Assembly: GCA_026770025.1 (NCBI GenBank) | Contig: JAMXDE010000075.1 | Span: 85,040-149,039 of the forward strand | DNA from: Craspedostauros australis | Lineage: Eukaryota > Bacillariophyta > Bacillariophyceae > Mastogloiales > Achnanthaceae | Length of the DNA stretch: 64,000 bases | Direction: 5' to 3' | In this document: positions 54,001 to 64,000 of the stretch, piece after piece | Layout of the letters: the number at the start of each line of letters is the position of its first letter | Position numbering within the stretch: position 1 is the first letter of the stretch | Translations under genes and position numbers: made by a program | The notes under the pieces: generated by a model | The model's database searches: none | What the model was told of the DNA's origin: nothing | Seen by the model: the letters and a program-made list of their open reading frames with translations, nothing else

Positions 54001-57000
54001 TTGAGAAGAAACTCCAGCAGTGATCCGTGCAGTCGTCCACGATCAGGGTCCAGTAGCGTTTATCTCCGAAGCTTATGTGTTTAGTGTAACTAATGTCAAT
54101 GAAGAACCGTTCGCCGCGGCGAGTAGCTCTTGGAATAGTTGCCTTCGGAATATTCTTCACTCTTGCGTTCGCGACCGCGCAGTCACGACACACCGGCATC
54201 TCGCCGATGATTTTCCATCCGTACTGAGCGGCCGTCCGCTTCATGTCTCGAGTGGGCGCGTGGCCGAGCATTCGGTGCAGGTTCACCGCGCTGATCTCCT
54301 TGGATGGATTCTTGACGATAGCTGTACAAGCTTTGTCATCGTCTGTTGGCATGATGGGATGCATCTGCACTCCCGTGATGAATCCGTTGGATGTGGGGAA
54401 GACTCGATCCGAACACGATCTTCGTTCCGGATCCGTTTGATGATGTCCATCAGAATGCCGTTGTTACCAAGCTGGTAACCGTTGTACAGAGCCTTGTTCG
54501 TGGAGAAAAGGTTCACCGCCATCTTGGGTGTGTACTTCACATCATCGAGCCGGATGACGTGGCCAGTGTTGTCTCGCTGTTTGACTTTCAAGCGAATGGA
54601 TCCCATCTTGGGAGAGTCCAGCTTCGTGCTGTCTCCCACTTGGACGAAGGACTTGATATGCCGTACGTTGAAGAGAGCGGCGTCCGAATTGACGATGTGA
54701 CACGAAGCTCCGCTATCGGCGAGCCAGGTGTCTTTGTTAACCTTGTCCTTGTACTTGGTGCTCAGTTCGTGGAGTTGCTCACAGCTGCCGCAAGCTATCT
54801 CGTCGTCGAAGCTGCCGTCGTCGTTGTCTTCGTGACTCCATCTTCGTTGTATGGATGATGATGGTCTCCGTCATCATGTCGTCGGGTAGTTGCGCGTAGT
54901 CCGATGGAATCGTAGTGTTCCGATGAAATCCTGTGGCTGGATCGTATGGATGGACCCGTGGTCGTTCGCGTAAGAGTACGCGCATACATCCTCCAAGGAT
55001 GTAATGAAGATCCGTCTCTGGGATTGGTCTCTGTCTCGGCTGCTTCCAGTATGCGATTGATCACAACTGAATTGGCGAGAATCTCTTCAATCGATCTGAA
55101 GTTCTCGGATAGGATGGATCCCATCATGTTGACCCATATCGGTCTGAGTACTCCTCGTTCGATTCCTGGGAATAGGCTCACTCCTGCTTCCATCACTGCA
55201 TCGAAGATGAGTTGCTTCTGGATCACCAATGCTGTTTCTGTTGCATATGGGATGGTGTCATGACAATGGAGGTAGTTGGACCTGTTGGGATCCCTCGATT
55301 GGTGGGAAGTCAATATTCCCTGGGTATACGACGCGCTCGTTTGGATTGAAGCTGTCGTCTGGATGATTGCCGTCTCGGATTCGTCGCTGTCATCCTCGTC
55401 GAAGATGCCCGATCTGTTGTTCCCCGCCGCTGGAGGAGGAGGCGCCGCGCCGCGGTCCGCCTCATCGTCTCATCTGCGCCGTCCTCGTCGGCGTTGTCGT
55501 CGGTCGTCGCTCATGGCCTCTTCGATGTCGCTATTGTTGGCCTCGTCGTCCATCTCAGCTTCGTCGCCGTATGAACCGATCAGGTCGTGCGCGTTGAAGC
55601 AGAATTCGTAGCTTACTTCGCGTCTTGGATCCACCTCGTGGATGATTGGCTCCTCGCGGAGCCACTCCGGGATGATCTCATCATCCTGTACTTCGTCGTC
55701 ACTCCCGACGTATTCGAAGTTATCGAAGAAGGAGTCTTCGATGTAGTCGTCGGACACCAACATGCAGAGCGGCATGTCCTTTGCAGAGAGTACCATCTCG
55801 TGCCCGCTCTTGTCGTGTCCTTGCGTTGCTGTGTTGGCCTGTTCATCGGCATTCTTCTTCTCGTTGAACTTCTTCTTTCGGCACTCCGCCTCGCGATGTC
55901 CGAAGATGCCGCAGTAGTTGCACTTGCCCTTGAAGCCGCTTCCCTTGTTGCGCTTTCCGTTCATCTTGTTGTTGTTGTTGTTGTTTTTCTTGTTGTTCGG
56001 TTTCTTGCGTTCTGGGCAATCGGCGGATCTATGGCCATACACGCCACAGTTGTGACAAGTACCCTTGAAGTTACCGGTGCTTGTGAAGCCGGTGTCGTTG
56101 CTCTTCGTGTTGCTGTCTTGAAGTCGTCGACGTATGCCTTGCCTCCTCTGTGGGTGGCGTATGCAGTACGGAGTACTCCTCTAATCGCGTTGATGGTAAC
56201 CAGTTCCGGATTGAACGTGAGTTGGTGTTGGAAGTTCACGACGTGGGTTTTGTATTCCACGCTCACCGTGCTGAGGATTTGCATGATCATTTCCTCGTCT
56301 GTGATCTCGTACTTGACAATCGTGGAGACGCGATCGTAGACTCTCAAGTTGCGTGATGTAAATATCGGGGTCCGTGTCTCTCTTCATCTTTTCGTGTTGA
56401 ATTGGCGCTTGAGTTTGATCTTCGTCACCGCATCGGATGGTCGGGAACTTCTCCGCGAGAACGTTCCACGCTCCGTGTGCGTCTCCTTCGGGGTAGTCGA
56501 CGGAGATGCATTGGTTGATGTACTGGATAGCCTGCTTGCCCTTTCCTTTCTCTGCATCCATCATGAGGATCAGATCGCTGAAGCAGTCGCATCCCAGCTC
56601 GTAGATCTCCTCCATCGCTTCCTTGTCTTCATCGGCGGCTGCCGCGATCTCGCTCACTGTTGGCACCTTGGTCTTGCCCAACATCACGTCTCTCGTCTTC
56701 TGTGCAGCGAGCGTATGCCTTCGCTTGGGACTCCCATGCGCTGTAGTCTTCCTGTTCACCGCTGAACATCGGCGCCTTGATGCGTCGCTTGTTCACGTTG
56801 GCTGATGTCGCCATGTTGATTCGTTGTTTCGTCGTTGGTGCGCTCGCGCCCTTGATTTCCGTTTGTTTCTGTGTTGTCGATTCTTCGATTTTCGCCTGTT
56901 GTTGCGCGAGATTGTTTCGTCACAAATTCTCCTCCTGGTGGTGTCTCACTTTTCCCACCCCTGTTTGGCTGTGCGAATGCTCTTCGTCACACCAGTCTCC

Positions 57001-57219
57001 TCTTGCTTGATCGCCTTGAGAATCCTCTTCTCCTTACGATGTAGTCTTGCAGACCGTTCCTTCTTCGGTCTCGTCGATCGCGCTTGCGTCTGCGCCTGAT
57101 AGGACAGTAGCCGCGGCTGCTTCCTTCTCTTGTCGTGGTGGAGTCTCACTCGCACCTTCTTCTCTCTTGATAGTCGGATTGGACAGAGGGATGTCTTTCA
57201 ATTCCTCTTCCTCGCTCAT
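51052..57219 (-). pseudogene. A3 gag-pol, broken by at least ten frame changes
   Basis: Begins with the same MSEEEELKDIPL start as A1 and ends at the equivalent stop, but the frame changes repeatedly. Clear examples against A1: an extra G near 57060 (GAAGGAACGG), a lost G in GTAACGCATTCC at about 52290, and a lost A near the C-terminus (CATGAGAGTCG). Between breaks the amino-acid sequence is nearly the same as A1, including CCHC knuckles, the protease Asp (DSGAS, unlike A2), the integrase DDE segments, YVDD and RNase H. As written it cannot make a polyprotein. The pattern of indels with few substitutions suggests sequence error rather than age. Confidence 0.9.
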
Positions 57220-57289
57220 TCAGCCTGCTGCTCTTGAATGATGTTCGTCTTCCTCGCACGATACGATTCGCGGGCTCGCCCTGATCTAT

Positions 57290-57301
57290 CGTTTATAAAC
57301 G
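57290..57301 (-). promoter_or_regulatory. palindrome at the primer-binding position of A3
   Basis: CGTTTATAAACG, unchanged despite the many indels elsewhere in this copy. Confidence 0.7.
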
Positions 57302-58099
57302 TGTTGGCAAGTTCCGCTCACAGTAACCTACGATCGTGGAAGATGGTGTTGGTTGTAGTCGTCTGTTTGCTATTTCATTACGTTGGCACTCCGATACTCT
57401 CGGTTGTCCGTTCGTTCTCTTGCCCGATGCTCTCGGCGCGTCAATCTGTTTCGTAGATTCGGTCTCCGACTATGAGTCGGTACGCGAGATCCTCTCTCGC
57501 TCCTCTCTGTATTCTCTCTCTTCTCTCTCTCAACATCGTGTGCTCATGCTACAACGATACTCCGTGTTCGATGCGTGCTCCGCATCCGACACTCCGTTCA
57601 TTCAGTACTGGCTTCTACTCCATGAGTACTTACCATTTGAAGTTCACCTTCAGTATCCATGATCTTCATGGGTCATCGTATCTTCGCCTCCTGCTCTGAC
57701 TTGGAGACAGCTGTCGGACGTGGGTGACATGTTGACATCCTGTCGACGTCAGTAGGCGTCCTTCTGCTCTCCAGATGTCACGTTCCATTGGTGATGCAGT
57801 AGTCTGTCAGATGATATCGTCATCTGAGGTTTAGTTGGGGAAGTACCTTGAGATTCTCTTGGTACCATTGATGGATGGACGGATGATCTTCTGATTCTCT
57901 CAGAAATCGTTATTTGCAAATTTCCTCCAGAAATCTTGCCCCTTTTCGTGTGTTCCATTTCCCCTGTAATTCTGACGAATCACAGCATACTATCGACACG
58001 AGTATAGTTATACCGTCCAAGTGCGTATGAGAGAATAGCGGGTGAACGATGCACATATACACGTACATCTTGACATATACTCACATGTACATCTCGACA
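57302..58099 (-). repeat. 5' LTR of A3
   Basis: 798 bp. Differs from the 3' LTR mainly by one-base indels (GGTTGTAGTC versus GGTTGATAGTC, CTACAACGAT versus CTACACGAT, GTTGGGGAAG versus GTTGGGAAG). Confidence 0.94.
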
Positions 58100-58105
58100 A
58101 CACCC
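58100..58105. repeat. target-site duplication of A3, right copy
   Basis: ACACCC, followed by in-frame C sequence. Confidence 0.88.
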
Positions 58106-60039
58106 ATCCAGGCCGCCACTGGCCAACGTCCCGACGTGAGCAAGTATCTCAACTTCCACTGGTGGGAGCCAGTGTACTACAAGGTTGGGAAACGCTGCCT
58201 TCCCTGGCACCGCGCAAGAACGCCGTGGGCGCTGGGCTGGACCGTGCGACACAAGGGTGACGAACTGACGTTCTGGGTACTAGATGATGCGACGCAACGG
58301 CTGTTGCCCCGCTCGAGCATCCGACGTGTGTCTGATGACGCTGCGAAACCTCGGGTCCGACTACCCCCTGCCTGATTCTGGGGAGGATGGTAACGTGGGT
58401 GACGAAGCTAGCGAATACCAGAAATCCAGAAGATTTCGACAGTGACAGCACACCTAAACCTAGACAACCCGTTGTGCATGCACTATCTGACCTGGTAGCC
58501 ACATCACATGGAGAATCAGATTCAGGTGTAGTCAAAGTCCCCAAGTTCAGTCCTGATGAGCTGCTCGGATTGACCTTCCTCCATCAACAGGATGGTCTCA
58601 AGTGGAGAGCTCGCGCGTGATCCGCAGATCAAGGACGGTGACGCAGCCAACCATGAAAACATCAAGATGCTGATCGCATACGCGACGACGACACTGAAGA
58701 GCTCATCGCATACACGGATCTAGCTGACATCATCGAACGGCAACACGAACAGGAGATCGGCGATGGGGAGATGTGCGTTTTCAAAGCCATCACCGGTCAT
58801 GAAGGTCCATTCCACTCCAATCACAGCAAGTACAATGGCTCCTCCTACAACCTAAGGTACAATGGGAAGATGGCAGTGCTGACCATGGAACCACTGGATG
58901 TGATTGCCAAAGACGACCCTGTATCCTGTGCAAAGTACGCCGCAGACAACAACCTCCTCAGTCTGCCTGGCTGGAAGCGATTCCGTAAACTAGCAAAGAG
59001 AAAGAAGAAACTCAATCGTCTTATCAATGCTGGTAAACGCAAAACACGTGCACAGGTCCTATCTTCAAGTTTGGTGTTCAGGTCCACGGAACGGAAAGGA
59101 AGCACGCCAGCTTGACGAGAAGAACGGCAACTCCAAGTGGGTAGACGCTGAGAGAAAAGAAATGGCTCAGCTCCACGAGTATGGCACGTTCAAGGATCTT
59201 GGAAAGAACACTCGGAAACCAGACGGATACAAGCAGATCAAGCTCCTCTGGTGTGTACGACGTGAAGCACGACCTTCGGCACAAGGCAAGATGCGTAGCA
59301 GGAGGGCACTTAACGGATCCATGCAAGGATATGGCATATGCAGGAGTAGTCAATCTCAGATCATTCAGGATTGCACTGCTTGCCAGCAGAACTCAACAAC
59401 CTCAAACCCATGGTGGGTGATATTGGTAATGCCTATCTAGAAGCCTACACAAAGGAGAAGATCTGTTTTGTAGCTGGTCCTGAGTTCCAAGAGTTTGCTG
59501 GTCACATGATGATCATTGTGAAGCGCTCTACGGACTACGCACGTCTGGTGCTCGATTCCACGAGTCTCTGGCCGACACACTCCGCGACATGAAGTTCTTT
59601 CAGTGCAAAGCTGACCCGAATGTGTGGATGAGGGATGCTGGTAGATGCTGGGAATACATCTGTGTGTACGTAGATGATCTGATGGCTGTCATGGAAGACC
59701 CACAGTCATTCTTCGACACGCTCATCAACAAGTACAAGTACATGTTGAAAGGTGTAGGACCAATCAAGTATCACCTTGGCGCAGACTTCGACCGAGGACA
59801 AAGACGGAACCCTGAGCTATGAGCCCGCAATCTTACATCAAACGGATGCTGGCGAATTACGAACAGGTGCATGGGGAGCTTCCACGGACCTACACCAGTC
59901 CCATGGAACACAACGGACGCCCCCGAGCTAGTACACATCACGTGAACTAAACCCTGTAGAGACCAGACAGTTTCAATCACTCATCGGCGCCCTTCAATGG
60001 TGCATCACATTGGGACGGTTTGATATTGCTGCAGCTGTG
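58100..60039 (+). pseudogene. element C distal integrase, RT and RNase H region, broken
   Basis: The integrase C-terminal part is open to 58375 (YLNFHWWEPVYY, then WHRARTPWALGWTVRH). Beyond that, pol is split among frames: RT start (NSKWVDAERKEMAQLHEYG, about 59130-59190), DIGNAYLEAY at about 59418, a palm box VYVDDLMAV with TACGTAGATGAT at about 59667, GPIKYHLGADFD at about 59758, and a QSLIGALQW RNase H-side block just before the B2 insertion. At least five frame changes and several stops make it non-functional as written. Confidence 0.82.
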
Positions 60040-60975
60040 TGTCAGGAATCGGGTGTTGTGAAACACCGAATTGCCGCACCTCCCAAGAGTGCGGAGTTGA
60101 GCATCGTGGAATGCTACACTAACCGCACCTCCAATACCCAAGAGTCAGGAGGTCGAATGTCATGAAATGATACATTACCGCAACTCCCACGTTGATCATT
60201 GTGACACAGAAAAATGTGAGCTGCACGTAACTTGTGGTGGAGAACGCCACGTGCCGAATGCGAACCGGACTATGGTGTCCCGTGACCTCAATGCAGGAAT
60301 GCCAATCACACGTGTATGTCGCAGGGGGCGGGGATGTTGGAATCGTGACCAACATCACGATACGAGCGACTACGGCCCCCATGTCGCAACCAATGAAAAA
60401 GAGTACTGGAGGAAGGCCAATGTCACCGAAGTGTGAGACGGCCTGTGAACGAACCAGTGATGACGAACTTCCAGGAAGCCGGTGAAGTGATCGGCGAAGT
60501 AATGGGAGAAACGACAGGAGAAGCATCGGAGAAGCATCGGAGAAGATCGGAGATGATCGGAGATGTTTGATGGTCGAGGAGCTGAATGAGCTCCCAACCA
60601 AGGTGCTCCTGTGACGAGTGGGAAATCGTGATCTGATCGAATGGACCGAGCTGTGTGACGCCTACGACTCGGCGATGTCTATGCTAATGAAACTATTGGT
60701 AGAGGGCAGGAGATGGAATATCTGAGATGCATGATGAGATGCACCAATACTGCAAGATGAAATGTACATGGAGTACATGCTGCATGACATGATGAAACAG
60801 GAGGACAGCACTGCATGAGCAAGGGCAAGACTGTGTGCTACTGTGGATTATGTATGCTTTGGCAAATGGAATTGAAAGTGATGAAGATGTTGTACTCACA
60901 GTTCCAACAATGCAATAACATGAATAGGTAACCAGAGACTACTACTAGAGACTGGGGTGCCCCGGATTTCCAACA
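60040..60975 (+). repeat. 5' LTR of B2
   Basis: 936 bp from TGTCAGGAATCGGG to GGATTTCCAACA. It carries about 180 bp more than the B1 LTR and is closer to the fragments at 8598-8734 and 14128-14584, so a separate B subfamily. CATCGGAGAAG is tandemly repeated near 60524-60546. Confidence 0.88.
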
Positions 60976-60987
60976 CGTTTCGAAACG
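60976..60987 (+). promoter_or_regulatory. palindrome at the primer-binding position of B2
   Basis: CGTTTCGAAACG, identical to B1 although the rest of the element has decayed. Confidence 0.7.
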
Positions 60988-61049
60988 TTATGATTGAAAT
61001 CCAACGTTTCCACCACCACCAACCACTAGCCAACATCACCATCATACAA

Positions 61050-64000
61050 CATGACCACCATCTACACTCAAGACCATCGCGAGTAATGGTCGCCTGTGTG
61101 AAGAGAGAGGAGAGCAAGCTGCTCTGGAGCATGATGCTCCTTGCCCATGGATTGCCAAGATCGGCATGGTAACCCCACACGAACGACGATATCAAGATGA
61201 TGATGATGATCGAATCGAGGCACCACCGCGAGTCCACCAGCAGAGTGGAGACCGCAGCTGAGGCAAGTACAGACACTGCATGTATTGCTGAAGCAAGGAG
61301 GCGCTCAGAACCCACGCATTGGAAGAACTGTCCAGGTGTGCATGGACATGAAGTCAAAGGAAGGCATGGAGACCTTCACGGCTGTGTTGGAGGTACGAGA
61401 AGCGAGCTGTATGCAAGAGAGATCGGACGCAGCAGACCAAAGCTACGTATGATCGTATATTAGCAGACTGCGCCATGAGGGCGAGATAGCTGAAGGAGAT
61501 CAACGAGATGCAATTGAGGAAGCAATGAGATCTTCCAACCTACCCTGCAAGAATGGAGCTGCCTCGAACTACTCGGGTCAATATGGAAGCCGAGATGAAT
61601 GAGGAGCGAACGAGCGTCGCTGATTGCTGCTGCGTCTGTTGCACACGGCACGCGCGACGCATCGCGGCATCGAGCATGCAGGCAGAGGGATGATAAGTAG
61701 AGAGAGATCAGATCATACGCAGGAATGGGCATGGCCCATGATCGCGATCACATCAAGAGTGGTGCGAGAAGCAGCAATGGAAAGCGTCGAGATGACATGC
61801 GGCACCGACTGCCATCGAGTGATACATGCTCTGAGTGCTGGCTCGATCCATACTGTGAGATGATCGAGGATTGGTAAGGATACCAACCACCAGGCCAAAG
61901 AATTGGCAACAACAACGAGAACAGCAACAACAGGAAGTGTGTGCTTCACGAGAAGGAAAGGCGCTGGAACAAGCTGGGACGGGAGGTTCCTTCGCGCTTC
62001 TATCCCAGGCTCAATACGAAAGACGAGGAACAAGAGGTGTCCTTGCCCTCGGGAGAAGACGATGATGCAAGACCTCTACGAAGCACACATGAACATCATT
62101 CTACGACCGCCACCGTATCAAACACGGTCTGGAGTGCGCCCCCACGAGCAATGGCAGTGCACGAGAGTGAGAGATGGATGACACTGACAACGGATGGTCG
62201 TTTAGGAGCAGACGCCCTAACGCGATGCCCACGATAGTGAGATGAAGGAAGCCCAGGTCGGCCAAGGTTCGCGATAGGACAGGATGGGGACGGATGGATG
62301 ACATCGCTCTACACAACCGACGAGGCCGATGTCCATGGCCATCAACGAAAATGTTGGTCGTGCATCAAAAATCGGACACGCGAAATTTGTGGCATCACGA
62401 AATCGCGAACAACGAACCAAAAATGTGACATGAGAACCACACGGCGATGCGCGACGACCCAACGGATCACGAACAACATGGCACTCTGTAACAAATCAAC
62501 AATGATGGGGTTCCGGCTTCGACAGCGAACACAGTCAACGACTACGAGTGGACACCAGGGACCCGGAGGATAGCATGATTACACTCAAGGAGTGTATAGA
62601 TACGTACGGGTCTACGAACGATCACGATGGAGTGGATCAACAGACAACCCTTTTCATCCAAGAATGAAGAGGAAGACGGGCAAACGCCAACTACAATGAA
62701 GGCGAACGAAGCCCTAGTGATGAGGAGCACAGAGGGACTGCATATGGATGCAGCGTCCGATCTTGCTCGGTGGCTCGATACTCGTAGCAGCGATGAAATC
62801 TGCCAACGATGTCGGGCGTCGAGCTGTCGATGATCTGTACGAAGCGAGCGACGATTCGAGAGCGATTGCAGATGAGTGCACCCATGGGGGTTGCCACTAC
62901 ATGATGCATAAAGCACTTACCATGATGCCAGAGATTGGCGTGCGGAGCGCATTCGACGTGGCTCGTAATGTTGTACGCAATCAACGACATTTTTGTGGGG
63001 GAGAACAGAAAAACTCGCTCCAATCCAACAGATGCTGATTGGATTAGGTCGCTGCAAGCGTATGGGGACCGCACGAGTGAACCTGGTGATGACCAGGACC
63101 TAATACGATGAACGTGACATGATGAATACGTCATGTGAGCAATCGAGAGTATGGAGAATGCCAGCAGGGTCAGTAATGACAGACCTGGGAGATGACGACT
63201 CTAACTTCAGGGATGAGTACCCCCAGATCGAGAAAGAAGTGACTTGGAGCGACGTGCGGGATACCATCTGAAGCTGTAGACCGACGAGCTGATCAGAGCA
63301 GAAGGAGCGCCCCGGAGAGGATGACAGATACAGAAGACACTGCTCGAGGGCAAGATGACTTGCTCCACCTACCCAAGGGGATGAACATCGGACGATGATG
63401 ACGGACGAATGAATCCGGAAAGGGACGATGAGAAGGGACCAAGACGAGTTGGTCGAAACGCACCAAAACAGACAGCCCAATTGCAAGAACCTGTCGATGC
63501 ACATGCCAGAGGATGGAGTGACTCTCGTGGGATGCAACCAATGCACCCATCCGAAGGAGGAGCACGAGAAAACTCGGATCAGGTGGAGAATCAGAATCAG
63601 AGAATGATGAGGGGTATGAGACCACTCGAGAGATGACTACCACACTACTGCCCGACAGGGAGGACCCCAACTTTCAACGAAGGGTCAAAGATTCAACAGA
63701 GATATCGCAGGGCATGACGATTTGACACCACTCATGAGAGATGAGCCTGGGTGACTTCATACTGCGAACACACACGATTGAAACTACATACAGAACGAAG
63801 AGAGGATCCGAGCCACCAAATGTCGCAATGAGCTGGATCCAACACAATTGACGAATGACGGGGGTCATGTGGATCCCGAGAAGAGCAAATGAATGGCGGG
63901 GAGGCCATGATGGTAAGTTCAGTGATATAGCCAATGCATGAGAATGGCAGATGATCAAGAAGAACTGGATGCTGAATGATCGGCGAAGATACTACAAAGA
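61050..64000 (+). pseudogene. B2 gag-pol remnant with internal deletion
   Basis: Frames are short and stop-ridden. Recognisable pieces, in B1 order: HYMMHK then IGVRSAFDV at about 62894-62960 (B1 extra module), a DLGDDDSNF...EVTW...DTI block at about 63182-63271 (B1 integrase-RT linker), FNRDIAGHDD at about 63691-63720, and LDPTQL...HVDPEK at about 63834-63880, just upstream of where RT should start. The first two pieces are about 240 bp apart here but about 1,650 bp apart in B1, so protease and most of integrase are deleted. Non-functional. Confidence 0.8.

Larger units (their letters stand above)
50239..58099 (-). mobile_element. Copia-type LTR retrotransposon A3, frameshifted copy
   Basis: 7,861 bp, family A on the minus strand, full structure present (two LTRs, leader, gag-pol, AGGAAGGG complement at 51032-51039, duplicated target). 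Sequence is close to A1, but both the LTRs and the coding region are scattered with single-base insertions and deletions, many at short homopolymers. Confidence 0.93.
39960..60039 (+). mobile_element. Copia-like element C with nested insertions
   Basis: C sequence occupies 39960-42654, 50114-50238 and 58100-60039. B1 and A3 interrupt it, each with a 6-bp duplication, and B2 begins at 60040 inside the RNase H region. Excising B1 and A3 together with one duplication copy each restores one reading frame across both integrase joins. The 5' border is uncertain and the 3' end lies beyond the window. Confidence 0.85.
60040..64000 (+). mobile_element. decayed B-family element B2, right end outside the window
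   Basis: Begins with an LTR at the C insertion point, then the B-type palindrome and a leader matching B1 (GATTGAAATCCAACGTTTCC). Coding traces keep B1 order, but the protease and integrase segment is missing. The 3' half lies beyond the window, so the target duplication cannot be tested. Confidence 0.85.

Overview
This is nuclear DNA of a eukaryote, most likely a diatom or a close stramenopile relative. I infer this from long Copia-type Gag-Pol proteins of the kind common in diatoms, a secreted protein with PT-rich linkers, an intronless microsomal cytochrome P450, and balanced base composition. The species cannot be named from sequence alone. About three quarters of the 64 kb is retrotransposon sequence. 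Only two convincing host genes are present, plus a possible 3' gene end at the left edge.

Layout (family letters A-D are my own labels). 1-9.5 kb: possible gene tail (3-161), a P450 on the minus strand (3026-4492), an exceptional pure (GTT)n tract of 1,478 bp just upstream of its ATG (4533-6010), then LTR remnants (6409-7146, 7793-8597, 8598-8734). 9.5-14.6 kb: a heptanucleotide minisatellite, a 909-aa secreted protein with two cysteine-rich modules (10312-13041) and another LTR fragment. 14.9-22.8 kb: intact Copia element A1. 23.6-25.8 kb: Gag-like ORF D with one in-frame stop and predicted membrane segments. 25.8-33.7 kb: Copia element A2, with a full-length ORF, a mutated protease site and mismatched flanks. 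33.7-37.7 kb: non-LTR retrotransposon on the minus strand, cut off at its 3' end by A2. 40.0-60.0 kb: an older Copia-like element C, interrupted inside its integrase by B1 (42655-50113, intact) and A3 (50239-58099, many single-base frameshifts), and in its RNase H region by decayed element B2 (60040 to the window end).

A and B are distinct but related families. Both have LTRs of roughly 750-800 bp, a leader of 82 nt from LTR to the gag ATG (seen in A1, A2 and B1), a 12-bp palindrome CGTTTNNAAACG directly after the 5' LTR where a primer-binding site is expected, a GGAAGGG polypurine tract, and polyproteins of about 1,930-2,080 aa with an extra module of about 400 aa between the nucleocapsid knuckles and the protease. 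Three insertions have clean 6-bp target-site duplications. Removing B1 and A3 puts the C integrase back in frame, so the order of events is readable: C first, then B1, A3 and B2 into it. No RNA genes or CRISPR arrays were seen.
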